NCBI GenBank assembly: GCA_947379755.1
Contig: CANCOC010000012.1
Coordinates: 1-55,596, forward strand
Length of the DNA stretch: 55,596 nt
Origin: Alcaligenaceae bacterium
GTDB taxonomy: Bacteria; Pseudomonadota; Gammaproteobacteria; Burkholderiales; Burkholderiaceae_B
Direction of reading: 5' to 3'
Positions 19,902-30,191 of this stretch are shown piece by piece. A model generated the notes under the pieces. That model saw only the letters and a list, made by a program, of their open reading frames with translations. It was not told where the DNA came from and ran no database searches. Each line of letters begins with the position of its first letter. Positions within the stretch are counted from its first letter, which is position 1. A program made the translations under genes and the position numbers.

Positions 19902-22496
19902 ATGAACACAGCGAACCGCAAGCCCCTGCCCGGGACCAAACTGGACTACTTCGACACACGTGCTGCTGTTGAATCCATCAAGCCCGGCGCCTATGACACG
20001 CTGCCATACACGTCGCGTGTATTTGCCGAAAACCTGGTGCGCCGCTGCGATCCTGCATCGCTCGCCGCATCGCTCGCGCAGATCATTGAACGCAAGCGAG
20101 ACCTGGACTTTCCATGGTTTCCTGCACGGGTAGTTTGTCACGACATTCTGGGTCAGACTGCATTAGTCGACCTGGCGGGTCTGCGGGACGCAATCGCTGC
20201 GCAGGGCGGTGACCCCGCACTGGTTAACCCTGTCGTACAGACACAACTGATTGTCGACCACTCACTGGCAGTCGAAGCCGGTGGATTCGATCCGGACGCC
20301 TTTGAAAAGAACCGTGCGATCGAAGACCGCAGAAACGAAGATCGTTTTCACTTCATCAACTGGACCAAAAAGACATTCAAGAATGTCGAAGTGATTCCGC
20401 CCGGCAATGGCATCATGCACCAGATCAATCTGGAACGTATGTCGCCGGTGGTGCATGCTCTTGACGGTGTCGCCTTCCCGGACACACTGGTGGGCACGGA
20501 CAGCCATACCCCGCACGTTGATGCACTGGGTGTCATTGCGATCGGAGTTGGCGGCCTGGAAGCCGAAAGCGTGATGCTGGGCCGCGCTTCCTGGATGCGC
20601 CTGCCCGACATCATTGGCGTGGAACTGACCGGCAAACTTCAGCCGGGCATTACTGCGACTGACATGGTGCTGGCACTTACGGAATTCCTGCGTAATCAAA
20701 AAGTGGTGTCATCTTTCCTGGAGTTCTATGGCGAAGGCGCTGCCCACCTGACACTGGGTGATCGCGCAACCATCTCCAACATGACGCCTGAATATGGCGC
20801 CACGGCCGCGATGTTCTACATCGACCAGCAAACTATCGATTACCTTACCCTGACCGGACGCGATGCCGAGCAGGTCAAACTGGTAGAAATCTACGCAAAG
20901 CAGGCTGGTCTCTGGGCAGACAGCCTCAAGCACGCCGAGTACGAGCGGGTCATCCGATTCGACCTGTCTTCGGTCGTGCGCAATATTGCAGGACCGTCCA
21001 ACCCACACCGCCGGGTGCCAACCTCTGAATTGGCCACACGAGGCATTTCTGGCATCGTTGAGAATGAACCCGGTCTGATGCCCGACGGCGCGGTCATCAT
21101 TGCCGCCATTACCAGCTGCACCAACACCAGTAATCCGCGCAACGTCATTGCAGCGGGGCTGCTGGCTCGCAACGCCAACGCACGTGGCCTGACACGCAAG
21201 CCCTGGGTCAAAAGCTCGCTGGCACCAGGATCCAAGACTGTAGAGCTGTATCTCGAAGACGCAAAACTGCTGCCCGAACTTGAAAAACTGGGTTTTGGCA
21301 TTGTGGGCTTTGCCTGCACCACCTGTAACGGCATGAGCGGTGCGCTCGATCCCGTTATTCAGCAAGAAATCATTGACCGCGACCTGTACGCCACTGCGGT
21401 CCTGTCGGGTAACCGGAATTTTGACGGACGCATCCACCCCTACGCAAGACAGGCCTTTCTGGCCTCGCCCCCGCTGGTAGTCGCCTACGCGATTGCAGGC
21501 ACCATCCGTTTTGACATCGAACGCGATGTGCTGGGCATCGATCAGGCAGGCTTGCCCGTCACACTCAAAGACATCTGGCCATCCGATGCAGAAATCGATG
21601 CCATCGTTGCGGCTAGCGTCAAGCCCGAACAGTTCCGTAAAGTATACGAACCAATGTTTGCCGCGAGTGTTGAAACCGGCGAAAAGCTCAGCCCGCTGTA
21701 CGACTGGCGCGCACAAAGCACCTATATCCGTCGCCCCCCTTACTGGGAAGGCGCACTGGCGGGTGAACGCACGCTCAAGGGCATGCGCCCGCTTGCCGTA
21801 CTGGGGGACAACATCACCACGGATCACCTGTCACCTTCGAACGCCATCATGCTCGACAGCGCTGCGGGTGAATATCTGGCAAAAATGGGATTGCCTGAAG
21901 AAGACTTCAACTCCTACGCGACCCATCGTGGCGACCATCTGACTGCGCAGCGTGCGACGTTTGCCAACCCAAAACTGCTCAACGAAATGGTGCTCGAAAA
22001 TGGCCAGATCAAACAAGGATCACTGGCACGCATCGAACCTGAGGGCAAGGTCACCCGTATGTGGGAAGCCATCGAGACATACATGGATCGAAAGCAGCCA
22101 CTGATCATTGTGGCAGGCGCCGATTACGGTCAGGGATCTTCGCGAGACTGGGCAGCTAAAGGTGTACGACTGGCCGGCGTAGAGGCCATCGTCGCAGAAG
22201 GCTTCGAACGTATCCATCGCACCAACCTTGTTGGCATGGGCGTCGTGCCGCTTGAATTCAAGCCTGGCGTCAATCGTAAAACACTCAATATTGACGGCAC
22301 TGAAACCTATGATGTGCTCGGTGAACGTACGCCGCTTGCAACACTGACACTGGTGATCACACGCAAGAACGGAGAGCGAGTCGAAGTCCCGGTCACCTGT
22401 CGCCTCGATACGGCTGAAGAAGTATCGATCTACGACGCGGGCGGTGTATTGCAGCGCTTTGCCCAGGACTTTCTTGAGTCGACCTCCGCTGCTTAA
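19902..22496 (+). CDS. acnD: Fe/S-dependent 2-methylcitrate dehydratase AcnD
   Basis: Aconitase-superfamily enzyme that dehydrates 2-methylcitrate to 2-methylaconitate in the PrpF-dependent route, replacing the cofactor-independent PrpD. I start it at ATG 19902 (MNTANRKPLPGTKLDYFDTR, 864 residues), 1 bp after prpC; the frame is open earlier, inside prpC. Cluster-binding regions [10 protein letters not shown] and CTTCNGMSGAL supply the three Cys ligands. GTDSHTPHVDALGVIAIGVG and [11 protein letters not shown] are aconitase-family active-site segments. CNGMSGALDP in place of CIGNSG is typical of AcnD. prpF follows 40 bp downstream. No prpD is present in the window. Confidence 0.95.
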   Translation: MNTANRKPLPGTKLDYFDTRAAVESIKPGAYDTLPYTSRVFAENLVRRCDPASLAASLAQIIERKRDLDFPWFPARVVCHDILGQTALVDLAGLRDAIAAQGGDPALVNPVVQTQLIVDHSLAVEAGGFDPDAFEKNRAIEDRRNEDRFHFINWTKKTFKNVEVIPPGNGIMHQINLERMSPVVHALDGVAFPDTLVGTDSHTPHVDALGVIAIGVGGLEAESVMLGRASWMRLPDIIGVELTGKLQPGITATDMVLALTEFLRNQKVVSSFLEFYGEGAAHLTLGDRATISNMTPEYGATAAMFYIDQQTIDYLTLTGRDAEQVKLVEIYAKQAGLWADSLKHAEYERVIRFDLSSVVRNIAGPSNPHRRVPTSELATRGISGIVENEPGLMPDGAVIIAAITSCTNTSNPRNVIAAGLLARNANARGLTRKPWVKSSLAPGSKTVELYLEDAKLLPELEKLGFGIVGFACTTCNGMSGALDPVIQQEIIDRDLYATAVLSGNRNFDGRIHPYARQAFLASPPLVVAYAIAGTIRFDIERDVLGIDQAGLPVTLKDIWPSDAEIDAIVAASVKPEQFRKVYEPMFAASVETGEKLSPLYDWRAQSTYIRRPPYWEGALAGERTLKGMRPLAVLGDNITTDHLSPSNAIMLDSAAGEYLAKMGLPEEDFNSYATHRGDHLTAQRATFANPKLLNEMVLENGQIKQGSLARIEPEGKVTRMWEAIETYMDRKQPLIIVAGADYGQGSSRDWAAKGVRLAGVEAIVAEGFERIHRTNLVGMGVVPLEFKPGVNRKTLNIDGTETYDVLGERTPLATLTLVITRKNGERVEVPVTCRLDTAEEVSIYDAGGVLQRFAQDFLESTSAA

Positions 22497-22536
22497 AGCA
22501 AGTTGATTCAATTCACTTTTTTCAGGATTTCGTCAT

Positions 22537-23733
22537 ATGACTCATGCACCCCAGATCAAAGTGACCGCCACCTATATGCGTGGCGGCACAAGCAAAGGTG
22601 TATTTTTTCGCCTGCAAGACTTGCCCGCGGCTGCGCAGGTCCCTGGAGCAGCGCGCGATGCACTGCTGATGCGCGTCATTGGCAGCCCGGACCCCTACGG
22701 CAAGCAGATTGACGGTATGGGTGCCGCGACCTCCAGTACAAGCAAGACCGTCATCCTCTCCAAAAGTAGCCGCCCAGATCACGATATTGACTACCTGTTT
22801 GGTCAGGTCTCCATTGACAAACCCTTTGTCGACTGGAGCGGCAACTGCGGCAATTTGTCTGCAGCTGTGGGGCCCTTTGGTATTAGCAACGGGCTGGTCG
22901 ATCCAGACCGTATCCCGCAAAACGGCATGGCCGTCGTAAGAATCTGGCAGGCGAATATCAGCAAGACCATCATTGCGCACGTACCGATGACCAATGGTGC
23001 TGTGCAGGAAACGGGCGACTTTGAACTCGACGGCGTCACGTTTCCTGCCGCTGAGGTCCAGCTCGAATTCATGGATCCTGCAGCCGACGAAGACGGTGCT
23101 GGCGGCTCGATGTTCCCGACGGGCAACCTGGTCGACGACCTTGAGGTTCCTGGCGTTGGCATCCTCAAAGCGACCATGATTAATGCGGGAATCCCGACAA
23201 TTTTCGTCAATGCCTCAGATATCGGCTACACCGGCACCGAGCTTCAGGATGATATCAATGGCGACGCAAAAGCACTGACGATGTTCGAGACGATTCGCGC
23301 TTACGGTGCGGTACGCATGGGCCTGATCGGACATATCGATGAGGCGGCCAAACGCCTGCACACACCAAAAGTCGCGTTTGTTGCACGGCCTGCCGATTAC
23401 GTATCATCCAGCGGCAAAGCCGTGCCTGCGCGCGAGATCAACCTGCTGGTTCGGGCGATGTCCATGGGCAAACTGCACCACGCCATGATGGGCACAGCGG
23501 CGGTGGCGATTGGTACCGCCGCTGCCATTCCCGGCACGCTGGTCAACCTCGCCGCTGGCGGGGGGAATCTGGATGCGGTCAGGTTCGGTCACCCGTCAGG
23601 CACTTTGCGCGTTGGCGCACAGGCCAGCGAGGTCGCAGGCGAATGGAAAGTCACGAAAGCTATCATGAGCCGCAGCGCCCGCGTCCTGATGGAGGGCTCG
23701 GTCCGTGTACCTGGTGATGTAAAAGGTCTCTGA
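22537..23733 (+). CDS. prpF: 2-methylaconitate cis-trans isomerase PrpF
   Basis: Isomerises the 2-methylaconitate made by AcnD so that an aconitase can hydrate it to 2-methylisocitrate. It has 398 residues, normal for the family, and a diaminopimelate-epimerase-like fold. Conserved segments include YMRGGTSKGVFF at about 11-22, the glycine-rich DWSGNCGNLSAAVGPF with the active-site region Cys, and AAGGGNLDAVRFGHPSGTLRVG near the C terminus. It directly follows acnD, its obligate partner, and is closed by a terminator at 23758. With acnB or acnA as the final hydratase, all methylcitrate-cycle steps are present locally. Confidence 0.95.
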   Translation: MTHAPQIKVTATYMRGGTSKGVFFRLQDLPAAAQVPGAARDALLMRVIGSPDPYGKQIDGMGAATSSTSKTVILSKSSRPDHDIDYLFGQVSIDKPFVDWSGNCGNLSAAVGPFGISNGLVDPDRIPQNGMAVVRIWQANISKTIIAHVPMTNGAVQETGDFELDGVTFPAAEVQLEFMDPAADEDGAGGSMFPTGNLVDDLEVPGVGILKATMINAGIPTIFVNASDIGYTGTELQDDINGDAKALTMFETIRAYGAVRMGLIGHIDEAAKRLHTPKVAFVARPADYVSSSGKAVPAREINLLVRAMSMGKLHHAMMGTAAVAIGTAAAIPGTLVNLAAGGGNLDAVRFGHPSGTLRVGAQASEVAGEWKVTKAIMSRSARVLMEGSVRVPGDVKGL

Positions 23734-23757
23734 TCTCAACTACACTAGCTCCATCAT

Positions 23758-23790
23758 AAAGACGCCGCCCCTTTGTGCGGCGTCTTTTTT
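23758..23790 (+). terminator. Terminator after prpF
   Basis: Arms AAAGACGCCGC (23758-23768) and GCGGCGTCTTT (23777-23787) form an 11-bp perfect stem with an 8-nt loop and run into T residues. It closes the prpB-prpC-acnD-prpF operon and lies just before the next small gene. Confidence 0.93.
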
Positions 23791-23802
23791 ATCTGGTTCA
23801 AT

Positions 23803-24198
23803 ATGGCTCACTACATTTCAATTGCTCTGGTTTTTTCGTTCAGCTTGTTTACAACCTGTGCATTCGTTTTTTTCATATCTGGCGCTTATCTGTTTTTGTT
23901 CAAGATCAAACAGGCCAACCAGATCTTTAAACATCCATATTTGATGGATACAGACTTTGGTCAGTATCAATTTGCGGTCAAAATGGAAATCGTGCTTGAT
24001 TACTTTTTGCGCCTGATGTTCCCAAAATCCAAAATCTGGATCGCAGGCAACGCCAATCAGTTACTCGCGCATGTCGATCCAAAAAAAGTGCCGTGGAATA
24101 TCAGATGGCCCATCGTCGGCCTGTGGAGCGGATGTCTGATCGGAATGGTCGCCATGCTGGTGTTGTGGACCATCATCCTGAGTGGCATGGCAAAATAA
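23803..24198 (+). CDS. Small membrane protein of unknown function
   Basis: I do not recognise the family. The start is taken as ATG 23803 (MAHYISIALVFSF, 131 residues). An in-frame start at 23773 would lie inside the prpF terminator hairpin and is unlikely. Two hydrophobic helices are visible, at about 4-32 and about 106-129, with a charged middle segment containing FKHPYLMDTDFGQYQF and KVPWNIRWP. The predicted topology is a two-pass inner-membrane protein with a roughly 70-residue hydrophilic loop. It is followed by a GNAT gene 25 bp away. No functional link to the flanking aconitase genes can be shown. Confidence 0.7.
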   Translation: MAHYISIALVFSFSLFTTCAFVFFISGAYLFLFKIKQANQIFKHPYLMDTDFGQYQFAVKMEIVLDYFLRLMFPKSKIWIAGNANQLLAHVDPKKVPWNIRWPIVGLWSGCLIGMVAMLVLWTIILSGMAK

Positions 24199-24223
24199 AT
24201 ACAACATATCCGGAGCGTTCGTC

Positions 24224-24499
24224 ATGACCTTACCCATCACGCACAATACGCAAGCTCATTGCTTTGAAGCCGTGGTGGACGGTCACCGTTGCGTCATCGA
24301 CTATGTCCTGCACAACCAGGTCATAACAGTGACACACACTGGCGTACCCGACGCTGTGGGCGGCAGGGGCATTGCGGCAGTGATGACCCAGCACGTCCTC
24401 CAGGCCGCACGCACGGCAGGCTGGAAGGTCATCCCTGCGTGTACGTACACTGCAGCATATATGCGCAAACATACTGAGTTTTCTGACTTGCTTGAGTAA
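24224..24499 (+). CDS. Small GNAT-like N-acetyltransferase (YjdJ/COG2388 type)
   Basis: Short acetyltransferase-fold protein of 91 residues, from ATG 24224 with CCGGAGCG upstream. The family pattern is visible: an N-terminal beta hairpin (FEAVVDGHRCVIDYVL), then ITVTHTGVPDAVGGRGIAAVM with the acetyl-CoA loop GGRGIA. The closing segment GWKVIPACTYTAAYMRKH, ending in a Tyr and basic residues, is typical of this single-domain GNAT group. The substrate is unknown. It lies between a membrane protein gene and the acnB control region and shows no obvious metabolic link to them. Confidence 0.85.
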   Translation: MTLPITHNTQAHCFEAVVDGHRCVIDYVLHNQVITVTHTGVPDAVGGRGIAAVMTQHVLQAARTAGWKVIPACTYTAAYMRKHTEFSDLLE

Positions 24500-24540
24500 A
24501 AATCGCACCGAAAAAGCTAAGCATTGCTTTTTAAATTCAA

Positions 24541-24561
24541 GTCTTATATAAGATATAAGAC
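24541..24561. promoter_or_regulatory. Candidate GntR operator, copy B (acnB promoter)
   Basis: Perfect 21-bp palindrome: arms GTCTTATA and TATAAGAC around TAAGA. Twenty of 21 bases equal copy A before mdh. It ends 2 bp upstream of the proposed acnB -35 box and 129 bp before the acnB ATG. It contains a smaller palindrome TCTTATATAAGA as well, so two dimer registers are possible. Confidence 0.75.
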
Positions 24562-24563
24562 AC

Positions 24564-24592
24564 TTGCTCCAATATCATCTTCGATTTACAAT
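24564..24592 (+). promoter_or_regulatory. Probable promoter of acnB
   Basis: TTGCTC at 24564-24569, a 17-bp spacer and TACAAT at 24587-24592. The -35 box is weak and the -10 box good, a pattern common at activator-dependent promoters. Predicted start near 24599, giving a leader of about 90 nt. Spacing to the operator is almost the same as at mdh. Confidence 0.58.
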
Positions 24593-24689
24593 CGTCTCAA
24601 GATTTTGAGTCTCGGTTTTATCTGTATTTTTTGTTCACTGTCGGGCAGCTTTCATGGCGCCCTCCTCCAATCTTTTCAAAGGCGCTCCC

Positions 24690-27275
24690 ATGCTTGAAGC
24701 CTACCGTCAACACGTTGCTGAACGCGCAGCCCTCGGTATTCCGCCGCTGCCACTTACTGCCAAACAGACTGCCGAGCTGATTGAATTGCTCAAAGCCCCC
24801 CCTGAGGGTGAAGGTCCTGCACTGCTGGACCTCATTACTCACCGCGTCCCCGCGGGCGTGGATGATGCGGCAATGGTCAAGGCCTCCTATCTGGCTGCAG
24901 TCGCACTGGGTCACGAAAAATGCCCTCTGATTTCACGCATAAAAGCAACTGAATTACTCGGCACGATGCTGGGTGGCTATAACATCGGCCCACTGGTTGA
25001 GCTGCTGGATGACGCTGAAATTGGCACGATCGCTGCTGATGCACTGAAAAAGACACTACTGATGTTTGACGCCTTCCATGACGTCAAGGAAAAAGCTGCA
25101 AAAGGCAATGCCAATGCAAAGTCAGTCATGAAGAGCTGGGCAGATGGCGAGTGGTTTACCAGCCGTCCTGAAGTCCCCGAGAGCCTGACCATCACGGTAT
25201 TCAAAGTCACCGGCGAAACCAACACGGATGATTTGTCTCCCGCTCCTGACGCATGGAGTCGCCCTGATATTCCACTGCATGCACTGGCCATGCTCAAGAA
25301 TCCACGCCCCGGTATCGAGCCACAGGAATCAGGCAAAATCGGCCCTATCAACTTCATCAATGACCTGAAAAACAAAGGCCATCTGGTGGCTTATGTTGGT
25401 GATGTGGTCGGGACCGGCTCCTCACGTAAATCAGCAACCAACTCGGTGCTCTGGTTTACTGGTCAGGATATTCCCTTCGTTCCAAACAAGCGTTTTGGTG
25501 GTGTCTGCCTGGGCAACAAGATTGCTCCGATTTTCTACAACACCATGGAAGACGCAGGCGCGCTGCCAATCGAGCTGGATGTTGAGAACATGAACATGGG
25601 CGATGTGGTTGAACTGCGCCCATATGAAGGCAAAGCCCTGAAAGACGGCAAAGTGATTTCAACTTTTGAAGTGAAATCAGAAGTGCTGTTTGATGAAGTC
25701 CGTGCAGGCGGTCGTATTCCACTGATCATCGGCCGTGGCCTGACAGGTAAAGCACGCGAAGCACTGGGTTTGCCACCCTCGACCTTGTTCCGTCTGCCGC
25801 ATAATCCAGCAGCATCAACCAAAGGTTTCACGCTCGCCCAGAAAATGGTCGGTCGCGCCTGCGGTCTGCCAGAAGGCACCGGCGTGCGTCCAGGTTCGTA
25901 CTGCGAACCCAAGATGACATCAGTCGGCAGCCAGGACACCACCGGCCCGATGACACGCGACGAACTCAAAGACCTCGCCTGTCTGGGCTTTTCGGCAGAC
26001 CTCGTGATGCAGTCGTTCTGCCACACCTCTGCATACCCTAAGTCGGTCGACGTTAAAACGCATCACACACTGCCCAAGTTCATGAGCACGCGTGGCGGGA
26101 TTTCGTTGCGTCCAGGCGATGGCGTGATCCACTCATGGCTCAACCGCATGCTGTTGCCCGACACAGTTGGCACAGGCGGTGATTCACATACCCGCTTCCC
26201 GATTGGTATCAGCTTTCCAGCTGGCTCTGGGCTGGTGGCTTTTGCCGCAGCAACAGGCGTGATGCCGCTGGATATGCCTGAATCAATTCTGGTTCGTTTC
26301 AAGGGCAAAATGCAACCTGGCGTGACCTTGCGTGATCTGGTCAGCGCGATTCCTTTGTATGCAATCAAAGCAGGTCTGCTGACTGTTGAAAAACAGGGCA
26401 AGATCAACGCATTCTCAGGCCGTATTCTTGAAATCGAAGGCTTGCCAGACCTTAAAGTCGAGCAGGCATTTGAATTGTCAGATGCATCAGCAGAGCGTTC
26501 AGCTGCAGGCTGCACAGTCCGCCTGAACAAAGAACCTATCATTGAGTACATCAACAGCAACATCGTGATGCTCAAGTGGATGATCGCCAATGGCTACGAA
26601 GACGAACGTAGCCTGGTGCGTCGTATCCATGCGATGGAATCCTGGCTGGCCAACCCTGAGTTGCTCGCCCCCGATGCGGACGCAGAATATGCATCTATCA
26701 TCGAGATTGATCTGGCAGACATTCACGAGCCAATCGTGGCGTGCCCGAACGATCCTGATGATGTCAAGATGCTGTCAGAGGTCGCTGGCACCAAGATTGA
26801 CGAAGTCTTTATCGGCAGCTGCATGACCAACATCGGCCACTTCCGCGCAGCCTCAAAGCTGCTCGAAGGCAAGCGCGACATGCCAGTCAAACTCTGGATT
26901 GCTCCACCAACCAAAATGGATGCTGCCCAACTGACGGAAGAAGGCCATTACGGCGTCTTTGGCTCGGCTGGTGCTCGCACTGAAACACCAGGCTGCTCGC
27001 TGTGCATGGGTAACCAGGCACAGGTCCGCGAAGGCGCAACTGTCATGTCAACCAGTACACGTAACTTCCCCAACCGTCTGGGCAAGAACACCAATGTGTA
27101 TCTGGGATCGGCCGAATTGGCTGCGATCTGCTCGAAACTCGGCAGAATCCCGACCAAAGCGGAATATATGACAGATATGGGTGTGCTCACGGCTCATGGC
27201 CACGAGATTTATCAGTACCTGAATTTTGACAAAATCGCAGATTACAAAGATATTGCAGATTCAGTCGATGCCTGA
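24690..27275 (+). CDS. acnB: Aconitate hydratase B
   Basis: 4Fe-4S hydratase that converts citrate to isocitrate and can also hydrate 2-methylaconitate in the methylcitrate cycle. I start it at ATG 24690 ([16 protein letters not shown], 861 residues), the usual AcnB start; the frame is open to 24654. The N-terminal HEAT-like and swivel domains precede the catalytic core, which is the AcnB order. [19 protein letters not shown] is present. The cluster Cys ligands are in [11 protein letters not shown] and [12 protein letters not shown]. The operator and promoter upstream suggest separate control. It is closed by a terminator at 27337 and followed by acnA. Confidence 0.96.
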   Translation: MLEAYRQHVAERAALGIPPLPLTAKQTAELIELLKAPPEGEGPALLDLITHRVPAGVDDAAMVKASYLAAVALGHEKCPLISRIKATELLGTMLGGYNIGPLVELLDDAEIGTIAADALKKTLLMFDAFHDVKEKAAKGNANAKSVMKSWADGEWFTSRPEVPESLTITVFKVTGETNTDDLSPAPDAWSRPDIPLHALAMLKNPRPGIEPQESGKIGPINFINDLKNKGHLVAYVGDVVGTGSSRKSATNSVLWFTGQDIPFVPNKRFGGVCLGNKIAPIFYNTMEDAGALPIELDVENMNMGDVVELRPYEGKALKDGKVISTFEVKSEVLFDEVRAGGRIPLIIGRGLTGKAREALGLPPSTLFRLPHNPAASTKGFTLAQKMVGRACGLPEGTGVRPGSYCEPKMTSVGSQDTTGPMTRDELKDLACLGFSADLVMQSFCHTSAYPKSVDVKTHHTLPKFMSTRGGISLRPGDGVIHSWLNRMLLPDTVGTGGDSHTRFPIGISFPAGSGLVAFAAATGVMPLDMPESILVRFKGKMQPGVTLRDLVSAIPLYAIKAGLLTVEKQGKINAFSGRILEIEGLPDLKVEQAFELSDASAERSAAGCTVRLNKEPIIEYINSNIVMLKWMIANGYEDERSLVRRIHAMESWLANPELLAPDADAEYASIIEIDLADIHEPIVACPNDPDDVKMLSEVAGTKIDEVFIGSCMTNIGHFRAASKLLEGKRDMPVKLWIAPPTKMDAAQLTEEGHYGVFGSAGARTETPGCSLCMGNQAQVREGATVMSTSTRNFPNRLGKNTNVYLGSAELAAICSKLGRIPTKAEYMTDMGVLTAHGHEIYQYLNFDKIADYKDIADSVDA

Positions 27276-27336
27276 AAAACTCGATCTCCGGATGCATTGA
27301 AACCTGATCATCCGGAATATTGATATTTCTGATCTG

Positions 27337-27364
27337 ACCCGCTCGAAATGAGCGGGTTTTTTTA
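27337..27364 (+). terminator. Terminator after acnB
   Basis: Arms ACCCGCTC (27337-27344) and GAGCGGGT (27350-27357) make a perfect 8-bp stem with a 5-nt loop, followed by a run of T to 27364. Confidence 0.92.
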
Positions 27365-27433
27365 TGCCCAAAACCGTTCAGACAGGTGTAGCATGAAGCT
27401 TACGCATGCTGTCTTTCCAAGGAGTGCCCCAAG

Positions 27434-30139
27434 ATGTCGCACGATACCCTGAACACATTAAAAAAATTCAAAATCGGTAAGAAGGAATCGCAGTTTTATT
27501 CTCTCCCGGCACTCGGAAAATCACTGGGTGTGGATATGGCTCGCCTGCCCCTGTCGATCCGCATTGTGCTCGAATCGGTCTTGCGCAACTGCGATGGAAA
27601 AAAAGTCACCGAAGCCCACATCAGAGAGCTTGCCGGCTGGCAGCCCAACACCAAACGCGAGAATGAAATCCCGTTTGTCGTGGCGCGCGTTGTGCTGCAG
27701 GACTTTACCGGCGTGCCACTACTGGCCGATATCGCTGCCATGCGCGCAGTCGCTAAAAAAATGGGAAAAGAGCCTAAATCCATTGAACCGCTCGTGCCGG
27801 TCGATCTGGTTGTCGACCACTCGGTGATGATTGATTACTTTGGCACAAAGGACGCACTCGATCTCAACATGAAGGTCGAATTCCAGCGTAACAAAGAGCG
27901 CTATCAATTCATGAAGTGGGGCATGCAAGCGTTTGATACGTTTGGTGTGGTTCCTCCCGGCTTTGGCATCGTCCACCAGGTCAACCTGGAGTATCTGGCC
28001 AGGGGTGTGCACTACAACAAAAAAGAAGATGTCTACTATCCTGACACGCTGGTCGGCACCGATAGTCACACCACCATGATCAACGGCATCGGCGTTGTTG
28101 GTTGGGGTGTAGGCGGCATTGAAGCCGAAGCAGGGATGCTAGGGCAGCCTGTGTACTTCCTGACGCCTGACGTCGTTGGCGTCGAACTGAGCGGCAAATT
28201 ACGCGGTGGAGTGACGGCAACCGATCTCGTACTCACGATCACCGAATTGCTGCGTCGCGAAAAAGTGGTTGGCAAATTCGTGGAATTCTGTGGTGCCGGC
28301 ACTGCGAGCCTCTCTACGACTGATCGCGCAACGATTGGCAACATGGCACCAGAATATGGCGCCACCATGGGATTCTTTCCTGTCGATGCGCGCACGATCG
28401 AATACTTTGAAGGCACCGGCCGCACCAAAGACGAAATCAAAGCATTTGAGGCCTATTTCAAAGCACAGGAAATGTTTGGCATTCCCAATGCCGCTGACAT
28501 AAATTACTCACAAGTCGTCAAGCTGGATCTGGGCTCAGTCGTGCCGTCTCTTGCCGGCCCCAAACGGCCCCAGGACCGGATCGAGATCGGACAGGTCAAG
28601 AAAACTTTCAAAAAATTGTTTTCAGCATCCATTACAAATAATGGTTTTAACCAGCCAGCGGCCAAGCTCAACAAAAATTTTGTGACCTCAGCAGGCTCCA
28701 CGCTGCACAATGGTGACATCCTGATCGCAGGCATTACCTCCTGCACGAATACATCCAACCCAAGTGTCATGCTTGCGGCAGGATTACTCGCCAAAAAAGC
28801 CGTTAAAGCAGGACTGAAAGTGCCGCGGCACGTCAAGACCTCTCTCGCGCCAGGCTCACGCGTGGTGACAGAATATCTCGAGCGCGCAGGCCTGTTGCCC
28901 TATCTGGAACAACTCGGCTTTGATGTCGCAGCCTATGGCTGTACCACCTGTATTGGGAATGCTGGCGATATTGCGCCCGAGTTCAATCAGGCCATCATTG
29001 AACAGGACCTGATCTGTGCCGCCGTGCTGTCGGGTAACCGTAACTTCGAAGCCCGTATTCACCCGAACCTGAAAGCAAACTTCCTCGCCTCGCCACCCCT
29101 AGTTGTTGCCTATGCGATCGCGGGCAATATCACACGCGACCTGATGACTGAGCCGGTCGGTACGGGTACAAAAGGTGACGTGTATCTCGGAGATATCTGG
29201 CCCACCGCAAAAGAAGTCCAGGCACTCATGCCGTTTGCCCTGGATCCTAAAGTATTCCGTAAAAACTACGCTCAGGTTCAAACCAAACCTGGCAAGCTTT
29301 GGGAGCAGATAAAAGGAGTCTCTGGCAATCTGTATGACTGGCCTGAGTCGACCTACATTGCCGAGCCACCCTTCTTCAATGACTTCACGATGCAGCCCTC
29401 GCCGATGCCCGCCGTGCGCGGCGCACGCGCACTGGGTATATTTGGTGACTCTGTGACCACGGACCACATCTCACCAGCGGGATCGATTAAAGACACGTCT
29501 CCGGCTGGACAATGGCTGCTGGCGCATGGCGTCATGAAAGAAGACTTCAACAGCTATGGCTCACGTCGCGGCAACCACGAGATCATGATGCGCGGCACCT
29601 TTGCCAATGTGCGCATCAAAAACCTCATGATTCCCGAACGCGCCGACGGTTCTCGCTTTGAAGGCGGCGAAACGCTCTTTCAGCCCGGCAGCGTTCAAAT
29701 GCCGATTTACGATGCCGCCATGCAGTATGTCAGTGCCGGCATTCCTACTGTGGTGTTTGGTGGTGAAGAATATGGGTCGGGCTCCTCGCGCGACTGGGCC
29801 GCCAAGGGTACCCAGTTGCTGGGCGTCAAGGCAGTCATCACGCGCAGCTTTGAAAGAATCCACCGCAGCAACCTGGTCGGGATGGGCGTACTCCCCCTGC
29901 AGTTCAAGGGCAACGATAGTGTCGCCTCGCTCGGGATTACAGGATTCGAAGTCTTTGATATCGAAGGCATTGAGCATGGCATCACACCTCAGCAGGACGT
30001 CGAGCTGGTGATACACCGTGCTGATGGTACGGTCTCACGCGTCAAGGTGCTGCTCAGGATTGATACCCCAATTGAGGTGGATTACTACCAGCATGGCGGG
30101 ATTCTGCCTTTTGTCCTGAGGCAGCTACTCCAGGCCTGA
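27434..30139 (+). CDS. acnA: Aconitate hydratase A
   Basis: Monomeric IRP-type aconitase of 901 residues. In enterobacteria AcnA is the more oxidation-stable, stress or stationary-phase enzyme compared with Acn[21 protein letters not shown] is at about 207-226, the first cluster Cys is in [14 protein letters not shown], and the other two are in [28 protein letters not shown] lies in the swivel domain near the C terminus. ATG 27434 is preceded by AAGGAG about 9 nt upstream, a strong ribosome-binding site. It has its own upstream spacer after the acnB terminator. This is the third aconitase-superfamily gene within 10 kb. Confidence 0.97.
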   Translation: MSHDTLNTLKKFKIGKKESQFYSLPALGKSLGVDMARLPLSIRIVLESVLRNCDGKKVTEAHIRELAGWQPNTKRENEIPFVVARVVLQDFTGVPLLADIAAMRAVAKKMGKEPKSIEPLVPVDLVVDHSVMIDYFGTKDALDLNMKVEFQRNKERYQFMKWGMQAFDTFGVVPPGFGIVHQVNLEYLARGVHYNKKEDVYYPDTLVGTDSHTTMINGIGVVGWGVGGIEAEAGMLGQPVYFLTPDVVGVELSGKLRGGVTATDLVLTITELLRREKVVGKFVEFCGAGTASLSTTDRATIGNMAPEYGATMGFFPVDARTIEYFEGTGRTKDEIKAFEAYFKAQEMFGIPNAADINYSQVVKLDLGSVVPSLAGPKRPQDRIEIGQVKKTFKKLFSASITNNGFNQPAAKLNKNFVTSAGSTLHNGDILIAGITSCTNTSNPSVMLAAGLLAKKAVKAGLKVPRHVKTSLAPGSRVVTEYLERAGLLPYLEQLGFDVAAYGCTTCIGNAGDIAPEFNQAIIEQDLICAAVLSGNRNFEARIHPNLKANFLASPPLVVAYAIAGNITRDLMTEPVGTGTKGDVYLGDIWPTAKEVQALMPFALDPKVFRKNYAQVQTKPGKLWEQIKGVSGNLYDWPESTYIAEPPFFNDFTMQPSPMPAVRGARALGIFGDSVTTDHISPAGSIKDTSPAGQWLLAHGVMKEDFNSYGSRRGNHEIMMRGTFANVRIKNLMIPERADGSRFEGGETLFQPGSVQMPIYDAAMQYVSAGIPTVVFGGEEYGSGSSRDWAAKGTQLLGVKAVITRSFERIHRSNLVGMGVLPLQFKGNDSVASLGITGFEVFDIEGIEHGITPQQDVELVIHRADGTVSRVKVLLRIDTPIEVDYYQHGGILPFVLRQLLQA

Positions 30140-30191
30140 TTTCTTTGTTCGTTACACTAGACCTCTTTTCGCTCGTATTGGTTTTGTTTTT

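Noticed and set aside
20709-21827. Long open frame (372 codons) on the minus strand
   Set aside because: It lies entirely inside acnD in antisense, has no family features, and reflects codon bias of the real gene.
24654-24689. Upstream in-frame start of acnB
   Set aside because: AcnB proteins begin at MLEAYRQHV; the 12 extra codons have no family support.
27391-27411. Hairpin AGCATG/CATGCT before acnA
   Set aside because: Short 6-bp stem with a 9-nt loop and no T run or competing partner; not distinguishable from chance.
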